A DNA stretch of 64,000 nt from PWQG01 sp040882255 (GCA_040882255.1 JBBEBP010000003.1:62001-126000), one strand, 5' to 3'. Numbered from the stretch's first letter, positions 37,307-46,069 are shown. Numbers and translations are program-made. Notes: generated by a model not told the origin, from the letters alone.

Positions 37307-38149
37307 ATGAAGAGAGCATCAGCGCTGTCAGCCCTGTTGCTGGCCGCCGGTCTGGTGGCCGGCGGCTCGCCGCAGCCGGCGACCGCACAACCGGCTCAGA
37401 ATAACGACGCGCTGATGCTGCTTTACAACCAGTTCTCCGATATGGAGGCAGAACTGGCCTCCCTTCGTTCCATGGTCGAGGAGCAGGCCAACGAAATCCG
37501 GCGTCTGCAACGCGACACGCGGGATCGGTATACGGACCTGGACTCCCGGCTCAGTTCTCTTTATCAGGAGATGGCTGCCGGCAGCAATGCGGGCGGAAAC
37601 ACCGGTGGCGCGGCATCCAGCGTGGCCGGAGCTTCCACCATCAATTCGCGGAACAATGCGGCCAGCGATGTACGCGCACCAGTCAATGCGTCGGAGGTAC
37701 CTGCTCCGGGACAAGTGCCGAGGGGGCAGGGGCAAGCCGACAACAGCGACCTGTTGCCTGATCCGGCCGGTATGACCGAACAACAGCTCTATCAGTTCGC
37801 GCTGGATACCCTGCTGCAGAACGAGGAATATCAGCTGTCCACCGATGCCTTCGATCTTTATCTGGACGAGTATCCGGACGGTCGTTTTGTGACCAATGCG
37901 TGGTACTGGAAAGGTCAGGCCCTGGTCAACCTCTCCCTGCTGGAAGAAGCCCGTGATGCCTTCGAGATCATCGTCAATGACTATCCGGACGGTCGCAAGA
38001 TCGAGGATGCGATGTACTCCCTGGGCACCGTATATGGTCAGCTTGGCGATACAGCACGTGCCCGTGAACTGCTTCAGGAAGTGATGAATCGTTTTCCCAA
38101 CACCTCGGCCGCCAATCTGGCTGACATCTATCTCCGTTCCCTCGACTGA
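37307..38149 (+). CDS. cpoB: Cell division coordinator CpoB (YbgF)
   Basis: 280 residues. Signal peptide ends ATAQPAQ; then a coiled coil (about residues 38-90, MEAELASLRSMVEEQANEIRRLQRD), a low-complexity Gly/Ser/Asn linker and C-terminal TPR repeats (about 155-280, LYQFALDTLLQNEEYQLSTDAFDLYL). Couples Tol-Pal with peptidoglycan synthase at the division site. Normal position after pal. Confidence 0.95.
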   Translation: MKRASALSALLLAAGLVAGGSPQPATAQPAQNNDALMLLYNQFSDMEAELASLRSMVEEQANEIRRLQRDTRDRYTDLDSRLSSLYQEMAAGSNAGGNTGGAASSVAGASTINSRNNAASDVRAPVNASEVPAPGQVPRGQGQADNSDLLPDPAGMTEQQLYQFALDTLLQNEEYQLSTDAFDLYLDEYPDGRFVTNAWYWKGQALVNLSLLEEARDAFEIIVNDYPDGRKIEDAMYSLGTVYGQLGDTARARELLQEVMNRFPNTSAANLADIYLRSLD

Positions 38150-38159
38150 TCCTGCCGGC

Positions 38160-38864
38160 ATGACGACCACGACGATTGTTTCCACCGCCGGCTCCACGGA
38201 CCGCGCGGAACGAGCCGATACGGGGACACTGCGTATCAACGAGATATTCCATTCCCTGCAGGGCGAGACCAGTACGGCTGGTCTGCCCACCGCTTTCGTG
38301 CGTCTGACCGGCTGTCCGCTGCGCTGCCATTACTGTGATACTGCTTACGCCTTCCATGACGGCCGGGTAATGCGCCTGGAGTCGATTCTGCAGCAGGTGG
38401 CCTCCCGGCCCGTGCGTTACGTGACAGTAACCGGTGGCGAACCGCTGGCGCAGCCGGCCTGTCTGCCGCTGCTCACGCAATTGTGCGACGCCGGGTACCG
38501 GGTTTCACTGGAGACCAGCGGTGCCATGGATATCAGCGGGGTCGATGCGCGAGTGGTGGTCATCCTGGATCTGAAGACGCCGGCTTCCGGAGAGTGTGAT
38601 CGGAACATGGAAAGCAACATCGATCGGCTCAAGCCCCGGGACGAGGTCAAGTTCGTGATCTGCGACCGGGGTGATTACGACTGGGCCCGGGCTCGCATGG
38701 AGCAGTACGGCCTGCCGGATCGTGTCGCCGAAGTCCTGTTCAGCCCGAGTCATGAGGCCTTGCCGGCCAGGGATCTGGCCGACTGGATCGTGGCCGATGG
38801 CCTGCCGGTGCGCATGCAATTGCAGCTGCATAAATTTATCTGGGGCGATGTGCCGGGGCGCTGA
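38160..38864 (+). CDS. queE: 7-carboxy-7-deazaguanine synthase (radical SAM)
   Basis: 234 residues. Radical SAM enzyme of queuosine synthesis that makes CDG from carboxytetrahydropterin. The FeS cluster motif is CPLRCHYC (CX3CX2C); VTGGEPLAQ is the SAM-binding GGE block. INEIFHSLQGET is the family lead-in. It lies 10 bases after cpoB and two bases before queC, the familiar tol-pal-queE-queC order. Confidence 0.96.
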   Translation: MTTTTIVSTAGSTDRAERADTGTLRINEIFHSLQGETSTAGLPTAFVRLTGCPLRCHYCDTAYAFHDGRVMRLESILQQVASRPVRYVTVTGGEPLAQPACLPLLTQLCDAGYRVSLETSGAMDISGVDARVVVILDLKTPASGECDRNMESNIDRLKPRDEVKFVICDRGDYDWARARMEQYGLPDRVAEVLFSPSHEALPARDLADWIVADGLPVRMQLQLHKFIWGDVPGR

Positions 38865-38866
38865 AC

Positions 38867-39547
38867 ATGAGCAAGGCGGTGGTGTTGTTGTCCGGCGGCC
38901 TTGATTCCGCCACCTGCCTGGCCATTGCACAGGCCGAAGGCCACGAATGTGTGCCCATCAGCTTCGACTACGGCCAGCGCGCCCATAGTGAGCTGGCTGC
39001 GGCCCGCCGTGTCTGTGATTCGCTGGGCGTGATTCCGCCGCGCGTGATCCCGCTGGACCTGGGAAGTCTGGGTGGCTCCGCGTTGACGGACAATACGCTG
39101 TCAATACCGGAGGAGCAGGGTCCGGAGGGAGAAATCCCGGTCACCTACGTGCCTGCCCGCAATACCGTATTCCTGTCCTGGGCACTGGCCCTGGCCGAAG
39201 TCAGTGAAGCGCAGCACATCTATATCGGCGTCAACGCACTAGACTACTCCGGTTATCCGGACTGCCGCCCGGATTTCATCGAAGCCTTCGAACGGGTTGC
39301 CAATCTGGCTACGCGTGCGGGTGTACAAGGGCAATCCTTGCGCATCGAGGCGCCGCTGCAACAGAGCAGCAAGGCGGAGATCATCCGGTGGGGCACAGAG
39401 CTGGGACTGGATTACAGCCTGACCGTGAGTTGCTACCAGGCTGACGAGGACGGCAATGCCTGTGGTCGCTGTGACAGCTGCCGTCTGCGACGGCGCGGAT
39501 TCGAGGAAGCGGGCATGGCCGACATGACCCGCTACCGCAGTGTCTGA
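38867..39547 (+). CDS. queC: 7-cyano-7-deazaguanine synthase
   Basis: 226 residues. ATP pyrophosphatase fold with PP-loop VLLSGGLDSATCL; turns CDG into preQ0. Zinc-site cysteines are CGRCDSC near the C-terminus with the upstream Cys in SLTVSCYQADEDG. Last gene of the forward core block before tRNA-Lys. Confidence 0.97.
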   Translation: MSKAVVLLSGGLDSATCLAIAQAEGHECVPISFDYGQRAHSELAAARRVCDSLGVIPPRVIPLDLGSLGGSALTDNTLSIPEEQGPEGEIPVTYVPARNTVFLSWALALAEVSEAQHIYIGVNALDYSGYPDCRPDFIEAFERVANLATRAGVQGQSLRIEAPLQQSSKAEIIRWGTELGLDYSLTVSCYQADEDGNACGRCDSCRLRRRGFEEAGMADMTRYRSV

Positions 39548-39584
39548 GAATACTGAGGGCAGAGGATTTTTTTGGCCAAAAGAC

Positions 39585-39612
39585 TTGAGTTTTTCTGATT
39601 TGAAAGTAGAAT
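39585..39612 (+). promoter_or_regulatory. tRNA-Lys promoter
   Basis: TTGAGT (39585-39590) and TAGAAT (39607-39612) separated by 16 bases, ending 16 bases before the tRNA. Both hexamers are close to the sigma-70 consensus. Confidence 0.6.
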
Positions 39613-39628
39613 GTCGCACTTTCCAGAT

Positions 39629-39703
39629 GGGTCGTTAGCTCAGTGGTAGAGCAGTTGGCTTTTAACCAATTGGTCGATGGTTCGAATCCATCACGACCCA
39701 CCA
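39629..39703 (+). tRNA. tRNA-Lys (TTT anticodon)
   Basis: Complete cloverleaf: acceptor GGGTCGT with ACGACCC, discriminator A, encoded CCA (39701-39703), D-arm GCTCAGTGGTAGAGC, anticodon loop CTTTTAA, T-arm GGTTCGAATCC. Its 3' end adjoins an integrase gene, so it is the likely insertion target of the following island. Confidence 0.97.
39681..39703 (+). other. Putative attachment site (tRNA-Lys 3' end)
   Basis: The T-arm and acceptor 3' half is the segment normally used and restored by tRNA-targeting tyrosine integrases, and the integrase stop codon lies 85 bases away. No second copy of this segment was found by eye in the rest of the window, so the right end is beyond 64000 or lost. Confidence 0.45.
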
Positions 39704-39787
39704 TTTTTCGCCGTGTGCGTGGTTAGTGTCTCCTGACAAAAGGTTGGGTCGGTAAAATTCTCGGTAAAAATACTGTTTATTTTCTGA

Positions 39788-40954
39788 TCAATCTGACGCC
39801 GCATCCACGACCGCAATGCTCGTATCGTATACTTTCAGCATCTGCAACGAGCTGTGCCCAGTTGACTCCATCTTGTCAGCTTTCGAGCCCTTGGTGTCGG
39901 TCGCACCCCTACGTTTCATGTCATGCAGGCCAAAGCGCTGTTCCTCGCTGAGGACACCCTCACGCACCGCTAGATCCATGAAGCGCCTCCAGGCGCTCTG
40001 CCAGCTGCTCTGACCCACTTTCCCGCCAGCCGTCGATACTAATAGCGGCCGCTTTGCAGGATCCAGCGGAATGGCTCGAGAGCGGGCTTTCCAGATCCGT
40101 GCCCGCTCCGCCTGTGCGGCGTCCACCACAGCCCGTAGGCGGGCATTCCAGCGCGTGATTGTATCGGCGCTGCCCTTCGTTCGCCGACACAGGAACCCTT
40201 CATCCAGCACCTCAGCGTCGGTGGATGCGAACACCTCGATTCCTCGCAGCCGGTTTAGGTAGGCGATCTCCAAAGCCATCCAGATGTATGCGGGACATGA
40301 CCCAGTCGTACGACTAGGTCGACGGCCTCTTTCCTGAGCGAATGTGATCAGTCTAGCCAGTGTGAGGGGATCTGGTATTCTCCGCCGCTGACGTTCTGGT
40401 GGGAGCTCGATAGCCCCGGCCGGAGCGGGGTTCTGCCCGCAGTGCCCACGGCCATGTCCCCAGTTCCACAGGCGCTTCAGGTAAGTGTATAAGTGCTTCG
40501 CAGACGACGGACCTCGGGTCTCTCCGATGTCGTCGATCAGGCGCTGGATCATCGGGGCGTCCCAATCGGACAGCGGTATCTGCGAAACCATCGTATCCGG
40601 CGACAGCGTGGGCTGTTCGTTGAGCACCCGCCGGCAGTACCGCCAGTCGCTCTGCATGGAATCGCTGACACGGGCGAACTGAGGCGAGCCTTCAAACTTG
40701 GCGGCCAGCCACTCCAGGCAGTCCACCGGTTTGCCGTTGTGTAGCTCTATGGCCTTGTGCAGGTCGGCCAGAGTGGCATTGGGGCCAGCAATGCGACGCT
40801 TGCGCTGAATCCCAGCACCGTCCTTGCGCAAGGTGTACCACCGGCCTTGGCCAGACGGGTCCCAATAGCAGTAGTTCGGCAACTTGCTGGCATCAATGTG
40901 GCGGGGGACAATAGTTTTTCGCTGGCGAGGTCTTCCACGGCGTCTCATAGCCAT
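39788..40954 (-). CDS. Tyrosine-type site-specific integrase
   Basis: 388 residues. An N-terminal basic segment and DNA-binding core lead to the catalytic domain (about residues 195-388). Catalytic positions: Arg in NRLRGIEV (about 237), Lys in RRTKGS (about 260), His in FGLHDMKRRG (about 344), His in STGHSS (about 367) and nucleophile Tyr in LKVYDTS (about 376). The second arginine is shifted (HDMKRRG instead of HDLR), as in a subgroup of phage/island integrases accompanied by DUF4224 genes, as here. Reads toward the tRNA. Confidence 0.93.
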   Translation of the reverse strand: MAMRRRGRPRQRKTIVPRHIDASKLPNYCYWDPSGQGRWYTLRKDGAGIQRKRRIAGPNATLADLHKAIELHNGKPVDCLEWLAAKFEGSPQFARVSDSMQSDWRYCRRVLNEQPTLSPDTMVSQIPLSDWDAPMIQRLIDDIGETRGPSSAKHLYTYLKRLWNWGHGRGHCGQNPAPAGAIELPPERQRRRIPDPLTLARLITFAQERGRRPSRTTGSCPAYIWMALEIAYLNRLRGIEVFASTDAEVLDEGFLCRRTKGSADTITRWNARLRAVVDAAQAERARIWKARSRAIPLDPAKRPLLVSTAGGKVGQSSWQSAWRRFMDLAVREGVLSEEQRFGLHDMKRRGATDTKGSKADKMESTGHSSLQMLKVYDTSIAVVDAASD

Positions 40955-41160
40955 TGGCGTTTACTCCGACGTTCTTTCGGCTCCAGGCCCATTCGTGCCA
41001 TTCCGGCTATTTTGATCAACTCGAGAGTCGTCCATGGTCCGTTGTTGCCTCTGAAGCAAGCAATACCCTGTTCCTCAAGCTTGCGTTGGATATCGGCCGA
41101 TCGACGCAGGCCGGTCATTTCCCTTAGCTGTTTACTGTTGATGATGGTTGAATCTGGCAT
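40945..41160 (-). CDS. DUF4224-type small protein upstream of integrase
   Basis: 71 residues from the ATG at 41160; a longer frame back to 41292 overlaps another gene and is not family-like. TIINSKQLREMTGLRRSADIQRKLEEQGI and WTTLELI match DUF4224, a short helical protein usually just upstream of an integrase and perhaps an excisionase-like factor (inference). Overlaps the integrase start by 10 bases. Confidence 0.8.
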   Translation of the reverse strand: MPDSTIINSKQLREMTGLRRSADIQRKLEEQGIACFRGNNGPWTTLELIKIAGMARMGLEPKERRSKRQWL

Positions 41161-41167
41161 GGTGGCT

Positions 41168-41554
41168 CTATACTCCTGGTTGCTGTTCAGTAAACCACTT
41201 ACGAAATCTCGCGTAGGGGGTAGCAGTTTTGATTCTCGTAGGTGCGACTGTTCCCTCAAGTGCCTTGCCGACGATGTTTCTTGAGGTGTCATCTCGAATC
41301 GGCTGTTCGGACTTCGAGAAGGGTTGAATAACCAATAGTCGGTCTACAAGGCCGGGGAAAGCGGCAAGCCTCCAAGTGCTAGGCCATTGAGTCTGCGCAG
41401 TGAGTTTCACATTACTTGTATTCGGCCGTCCCTTCTCTTGCGTCAATTTGATTTGAAGGGTGGTGTTTTGACAGGATGCCAAATCGCCGTGGAGTCCTTT
41501 CCGTATCCAAGCGACTTTTTCACTCAGGATGTGATTCTCGGATGTAAGGATCAT
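41168..41554 (-). CDS. Hypothetical protein in the integrase operon
   Basis: 128 residues, basic C-terminal half (TPYARFRKWFTEQQPGV). No family recognised. AAGGGA lies seven bases before the start and the gene overlaps the previous one (41551-41739) by ATGA, so it is probably translated. It ends seven bases before the DUF4224 start. Composition is AT-richer than the core. Confidence 0.5.
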   Translation of the reverse strand: MILTSENHILSEKVAWIRKGLHGDLASCQNTTLQIKLTQEKGRPNTSNVKLTAQTQWPSTWRLAAFPGLVDRLLVIQPFSKSEQPIRDDTSRNIVGKALEGTVAPTRIKTATPYARFRKWFTEQQPGV

Positions 41555-41739
41555 GGCCTGTTCCCTTTGACAGGAATCAGGCGCAGGTCATCTTGTAAAC
41601 ACGACCCCATGAGATTGCAATAAAATCGAAATTTTTTACGTTGCGTGGGGTAATGGTGCCACTTAACATATTTGGCATTAGCCAAAGCGTGGCACTGAAC
41701 CTTTGTTTGCAGCGAGGGTGTTTCGGAATCTTGTACCAT
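41551..41739 (-). CDS. Small hypothetical protein, first of the integrase operon
   Basis: 62 residues, basic, with three cysteines (positions about 16, 46 and 52) but no clear zinc motif. It overlaps the next gene by 4 bases (ATGA). The ribosome site is only a GAGG ten bases upstream. Could be an island regulator; nothing firmer can be said. Confidence 0.4.
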   Translation of the reverse strand: MVQDSETPSLQTKVQCHALANAKYVKWHHYPTQRKKFRFYCNLMGSCLQDDLRLIPVKGNRP

Positions 41740-42506
41740 GATCTATGAACCTCAAAAAATAAACTCACTATCATCCGCTGTCCACCCGGCCATGCTGGTT
41801 GGGTGAACAGAATGCTTATCGAAAACTTCGGTTTATTGTTGTTGTAGAAAAGCACTAATCCGATTGAAGTTCTGAGTTCTATTTTTTGGTATAGGTCGGT
41901 GGTACATATGACCCGAAATTATTATGTCTAATAGTATAAGCCATAATATCTGGCATGGGAAGCAAGAGAGGCATTCAACATGCTGAAATATAAGAACAAA
42001 AAAATGACGCGGTGAGTTCTTTTAGGTATGCTGGTACAGCGTATTAAAACTAATCGTTCGTACCTGCATGCGTAGAGCCCGCAAAATACGGGCGATTGGC
42101 GTGACATCATTAGTTGGCAAACCCAGCAGTATCTAATACATATTTTTCTCAATAGAATCCGGATTGATTAACGAAAAATATTTCGTGCAAAAGGGCAGGG
42201 ATGTCAATTCGGGTCAGGCAGAGAGGGGAATTGCCCTTGCTGGTCGAGCCATGTATTCGACAGCATCAGGGGAAACGGTGTCACTTTCACTATTACAGGC
42301 CCAGGTCTTGTTGCGCACAAACTACATCGATGCTGACAGCGGCCAATGGAGTTTATCGCACACACCGTCGGCTTGAATGGATTCCGCGGACTATCGCCTA
42401 TGGGCGATATCGGCTACGGTTGTCTGACTGGAACACATGAGTTGCTCGGGCATCCGAGGGCGATCCATTTCAGAAGAATTGGCCGATCGTTGGCTGTGGC
42501 GTATCG
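41740..42506. other. AT-rich stretch without a convincing gene
   Basis: Short frames here (for example 42164-42376 plus strand and 41928-42152 minus strand) lack ribosome sites, family resemblance and coding-like codon use. TATCGCCTATGGGCGATA at 42392-42409 is a 7-bp stem with a 4-base loop. The stretch probably holds the promoter of the integrase operon and old insertion debris. Confidence 0.5.
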
Positions 42507-43130
42507 ATGACTACTACATCTACTCAAATGGTCGTTTTTGATCTATACGGCACCCTGGTTCGATTCGGGGTCCAGCTTCATCCATACCGTGCCATATTGA
42601 GCTGGGCGAGAGAGAGCGGTCGCCAGCCCCGCCCTGATGATGCACGTCGGCTGTTAACGACAGATGGGACGCCGGAAGAAGTCTTCGCAGCGCTTGATAT
42701 TGACCCACCTCGGGAGCTGATTAGGCAATTTCACATCGATATCGCCAAAGAGCTGGCGAGCCTGTCACTGTTCGATGATGTAGTACCTACACTGGAGCGC
42801 CTGGATCAGGCAGGAATCCGATTAGCTATCTGCTCTAATCTCGCCAAGCCGTATGGAGCGGTAATAGATAGGTTGCTGCCTCAATTCGATCTCCTGCGGT
42901 GTTTGAGTTACCAGGTAGGAGCCATAAAACCGGAACCGGAAATATACGATTGGTTGGTGGAAGTCAGCGGGGTGGCTAAAGAGTCGATTAGTTTTGTTGG
43001 CGATAACCAGGTGGCAGACTATGAAGGTCCCTCGGATTTTGGATTCAAAGCATTCCATCTAGTCCGTGGGGCAAAGCCGGCAATGCAGAGAATTGGTTCT
43101 CTGGCTGACCTATCAGGAGTGATTGGATAA
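42507..43130 (+). CDS. HAD-superfamily hydrolase
   Basis: 207 residues. HAD motifs in order: VVFDLYGTLV (nucleophile Asp), ICSNLAK (motif II), KPEPEIYDW (Lys) and FVGDNQVADYEGP (acidic motif IV). Soluble phosphatase-like enzyme of the dehalogenase/phosphoglycolate group; substrate unknown. The ATG at 42507 has no clear ribosome site; a second ATG at 42528 starts closer to the first motif. Cargo gene inside the island. Confidence 0.85.
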   Translation: MTTTSTQMVVFDLYGTLVRFGVQLHPYRAILSWARESGRQPRPDDARRLLTTDGTPEEVFAALDIDPPRELIRQFHIDIAKELASLSLFDDVVPTLERLDQAGIRLAICSNLAKPYGAVIDRLLPQFDLLRCLSYQVGAIKPEPEIYDWLVEVSGVAKESISFVGDNQVADYEGPSDFGFKAFHLVRGAKPAMQRIGSLADLSGVIG

Positions 43131-43463
43131 GCTGAATGGGTTTCCACCTCGGCCAAGAGGGTGCAAATGTAGCGTTTCAATCGAGCATCGGTGGGGTTAC
43201 AGGCAATGTGTCGTAAGGTCAGGCGCTTGCACATTGATAAGGGCTTGGAAATGAGCAAGATGCTCAAGGAGGTTACGGCGACGGAACGGGAGATCAGGAG
43301 GCTGTAACGCCCCCTGATACCGCCCCGATTAGCCAAACTAACCACCTACCAGTACAGCGGGGGGTTAACTTCTTAGATACAACAGGTCGTTCACCCACCA
43401 ATAGTCCGGGCCTGGAGGTTCCTTCCAATGTCTCTTGAGATTGATGGGAGGGAAAGGCCCGCG
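43131..43463. other. Left flank of the IS605-type element, no gene seen
   Basis: Only short frames (about 34 codons ending 43305). An imperfect inverted repeat around 43424-43450 (TCCAATGTCTC with GAGATTGATGGGA) may be the element's left-end hairpin; its CCAAT...ATTG core resembles the right-end hairpin at 45137. Confidence 0.35.
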
Positions 43464-43868
43464 CTAGGCGTCCGGTCGATCCTGGCTTTGGATGTACTCC
43501 TTTATAATCTCCAGCGGCGCCCCGCCGCAGGTGAGCACACAGTAGGATCGCGACCAAAGCGGACCCGCCTTTTTTATGTCCGAGAACTCATTGCGCAGTC
43601 GCCGAGAGGTGCCCGTCTTCAGTGCATTAACGAACTCGGCAACGGCAACCTTCGGAGGCAGATCAATGAGCAGGTGCACATGATCGGCTTCGCCGCTAAC
43701 CTCCAGGACCTCACCCTCCCAGGCTTCGGCCCGGCTTCGCGCCAGCGATTCAAAACGCTCTAACGCTGCCTGGGTGAGCAGGCGCTTGCGATACTTGGTT
43801 ACGAGAACCAAATGATACTGTGTCTTATAAACACAGTGAAATTGCTGCTTCAAGGTTGATTTACTCAT
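43464..43868 (-). CDS. tnpA: IS200/IS605 transposase TnpA (Y1 HUH)
   Basis: 134 residues from the second in-frame ATG (43868). HUH motif ADHVHLLIDL (His 63 and 65) and nucleophile Tyr about 125 in IIKEYIQSQ. It makes single-strand transposition with subterminal hairpins rather than inverted repeats. Length is slightly short of the usual 140-155, but the motifs are complete. Confidence 0.93.
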   Translation of the reverse strand: MSKSTLKQQFHCVYKTQYHLVLVTKYRKRLLTQAALERFESLARSRAEAWEGEVLEVSGEADHVHLLIDLPPKVAVAEFVNALKTGTSRRLRNEFSDIKKAGPLWSRSYCVLTCGGAPLEIIKEYIQSQDRPDA

Positions 43869-43890
43869 AATAACCAAGTATACTTATTAT

Positions 43891-45135
43891 ATGGAAAAAC
43901 GCAAGGTCACGTACAGGCTCTACCCGAGCCGCGCCCAGCGCGAGCGCCTCGATGCGCTACTCGTGAGCCATCAGCAGCTCTACAACGCCGCTCTCCAGGA
44001 ACGCATCGAAGCCTGGCGCAAGTGCGGGACTTCCATCTCTTATCGTGACCAATGTTCAAGTCTGACCGAGATCCGGCGCCATGACCTGGACTGGTCCAGC
44101 GTGAACTGCTCCTCGCAGCAGATGACGCTGCGCCGCCTCGACCAGGCCTTCAAGGCATTCTTCCGCCGGGTGAAATCCGGCCAGGCGCCAGGATTCCCTC
44201 GCTTCAAGTCCCGCCAGCGTTTTCCCGGATTCAGCTACAAGGGCCACGGCGACGGCTGGCGATTCACGCCCGTCTCTGGCCGGAGACGGCGCAGTGATGG
44301 CAGCGAGCAAGCGATCTGGCGCCATGGGCACCTTCGCCTGGCCGGGGTCGGTACCATCAAGGCACGCGGGCAGACGCCGCATATTGGCGCCATCTGCGCC
44401 AGTAACGTATTCCATCGGGGCGGGGAGTGGTATCTGTCGCTGACCGTCTCTCCAAAGACCATCGAGCGCAAGCGAACAGCCGATAAGGCCGGCGGCTTCG
44501 ACTGGGGCGTTGAAATGCTATTGGCAGTCGCCTATGACAAGGGCGGCGATGACATTGGCAATCCGCGGATCGGGCGCACCGACACCGATCGCATTACCGC
44601 GCTGCAGCAGGCCGTGTCGAGCAAGCAGCGCGGATCAAACCGGCGCCGCAAGGCGGCCGCCCGGCTGGGGAGCGCAAAACGACATCAGACAAATCGCCGC
44701 CTCGATCACCAGCACCAGATTACGGCGCGCATCGCCGCCGAACACGCCCTGGTGGCGATTGAGAAGATCACGACAAGGAACATGACCCGCTCCGCCCGAG
44801 GCACCGCCGAGGCGCCGGGCAGGAACGTAAAACAAAAGGCCGGACTCAACCGCGAGATCCTGGACACGGCCCCGGGACGGCTCTATCAGATGCTACGCTA
44901 CAAAGTGACGGAAACTGGTGGCTGGTTCATCGAGACGCCGACGCGGCAACTTAAACCCTCGCAGCGCTGCCCTGCTTGCTGGCAGGTTCGCAAGAAGACG
45001 CTCAGCGAGCGAGAGCACGCATGCCCGTGCGGACACAGCGAGTCCAGGGACCGAGCTTCGGCCCGGGTCAACCTGCTGTGGGCGCACCGCCAAGCATCCG
45101 GTCGGGAGTCGGCCGAGACAGGATCCGTCCTGTGA
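43891..45135 (+). CDS. tnpB: TnpB RNA-guided nuclease of the IS605 element
   Basis: 414 residues. N-terminal helical/WED region with NCSSQQMTLRRLDQAFKAFF and FPRFKSRQRF, then the RuvC-like nuclease: Asp 204 in GGFDWGVEM, Glu 291 in VAIEKI, Asp 387 in SRDRASARVNL, and a zinc finger between the last two (Cys 360, 363, 378, 380). The three catalytic acids are present, so it should be able to cut DNA guided by an RNA from the element's right end. The final motif is diverged (RDRASARVN rather than RDxNAAxN). Confidence 0.93.
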   Translation: MEKRKVTYRLYPSRAQRERLDALLVSHQQLYNAALQERIEAWRKCGTSISYRDQCSSLTEIRRHDLDWSSVNCSSQQMTLRRLDQAFKAFFRRVKSGQAPGFPRFKSRQRFPGFSYKGHGDGWRFTPVSGRRRRSDGSEQAIWRHGHLRLAGVGTIKARGQTPHIGAICASNVFHRGGEWYLSLTVSPKTIERKRTADKAGGFDWGVEMLLAVAYDKGGDDIGNPRIGRTDTDRITALQQAVSSKQRGSNRRRKAAARLGSAKRHQTNRRLDHQHQITARIAAEHALVAIEKITTRNMTRSARGTAEAPGRNVKQKAGLNREILDTAPGRLYQMLRYKVTETGGWFIETPTRQLKPSQRCPACWQVRKKTLSEREHACPCGHSESRDRASARVNLLWAHRQASGRESAETGSVL

Positions 45136-45136
45136 A

Positions 45137-45167
45137 ACTCCATCCAATTCTTTGAATTGGGTGGAGT
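45137..45167 (+). ncRNA. Right-end hairpin / probable part of the TnpB guide RNA scaffold
   Basis: ACTCCATCCAATTC, a TTT loop and GAATTGGGTGGAGT form a 14-bp stem with one G-T pair, starting two bases after the tnpB stop. This is the expected place of the right-end hairpin and of the 3' scaffold of the guide (omega/re) RNA; the guide would be the sequence beyond the element's cut site, just downstream. It might alternatively act as a terminator, but no T-run follows. Confidence 0.5.
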
Positions 45168-45438
45168 AGCTCATGCGCACGTGGAAACACCGAATCGATA
45201 TGGCGCATATCGCTCACCCAGGCACACGTGGAAAGGTTGATACAATACATATTCCACGACCAACATAATTTTCTAACTGGTTGTTTCGCATAAACTCAAG
45301 CGTTATTTCTATTCATTGTAGATAGTCCATAATCTGCCCGATTGTAGCAAGTAGACTGTCCGGTTCCATGACCCCTGAAACTGGAGGGCGCCATGAGGCG
45401 GACAGAGTGGCTGCAGGTGATAAGGTTGATGCGATTTA
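45168..45438. other. Flank between IS605 element and intron remnant
   Basis: No gene seen. Some bases near 45360-45430 may be upstream debris of the maturase remnant that follows. Confidence 0.3.
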
Positions 45439-45890
45439 ATGAGGCCTGAGGGGTGGCGCGAACGGCCCCTGACGCAGGGAGGAGTTGCCGCCTCTGGTGG
45501 GACTCTGCGAGCGCTGTTCCCAGGGTATACCTCCAAGGGAAGCCGAATCTATTGGCATCCGGATACTCTGCCTAAGTTCAAGCAGTGTATCCGGGAACTG
45601 ACCAACCGGAACCGGGGTGTGTCGATGCACTACCAGCTCTTGAAAACCAGCCAGTATATCTGTGACTGAGTCCACTCTTTCGACATTGCCACCGGTTAGC
45701 AATGCGTCTGCGACCAGGATCACTGGATACCCCGCCACGCGCTGATGGCCTATTGGCGGCAGTGGAGTAAGCCACGCACCAAAGACAAGAATCTGATGCG
45801 GCTGGGCGTGCACGTGCAGGGCGCAGTGGCCTCCCAGCAAAAGACCTTGGCGCAGCTCGAAGCCGCTGCATATTCCGGCCCAAAGTGAAC
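45439..45890 (+). pseudogene. Group II intron reverse transcriptase/maturase, C-terminal remnant
   Basis: In one reading frame: YTSKGSRIYWHPDTLPKFK, IRELTNRNRGVSM, LLKTSQYI, then a TGA (45667) and a TAG (45697), then RHALMAYWRQWSKPRTKDKN and LMRLGVHVQGAVAS. These are the thumb/maturase-domain signatures of group II intron proteins (RELTRRNRG..., RMCYWKQWRRPR..., NLLRLGV). The reverse-transcriptase core is missing, so only a dead tail remains. It stops where the IS21 end repeats begin. Confidence 0.75.
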
Positions 45891-45992
45891 ACCGGTTCCG
45901 GAGTAACGTGAACACCTAATCCGATTGAATGTGAACACTGATTCCGGCCAGAAGGTGAACACGTTTGGCCATTTTCCGGAATCGGTGTTCAC
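45885..45992. repeat. IS21-family end with multiple terminal repeats
   Basis: GTGAACAC occurs directly at 45885, 45908, 45931 and 45955 and inverted at 45985-45992 (GTGTTCAC), interleaved with TTCCGG. Clustered end repeats of this kind before istA are typical of IS21-family ends. The element's right part is absent. Confidence 0.7.
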
Positions 45993-46069
45993 GTTCAGTC
46001 TGAATCCCCTCCAACGCATTGTTTCTTTAACCGTTCTGCTACGATCGCTTCCATTTTTGGGTGCGAGTT

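Larger units (their letters stand above)
43420..45170. mobile_element. IS200/IS605-family element, IS605-type (divergent tnpA and tnpB)
   Basis: Contains tnpA on the minus strand and tnpB on the plus strand, 22 bases apart, with a hairpin just after tnpB. All catalytic residues look intact, so it may be active. The exact ends are not defined; the left boundary is approximate. Confidence 0.8.

Noticed and set aside
41577..41855. A 92-codon minus-strand frame
   Set aside because: Out of frame with the better coupled 41551-41739 gene and without a ribosome site.
42164..42440. Two overlapping short plus-strand frames
   Set aside because: No recognisable product, no ribosome site, unlike codon use.
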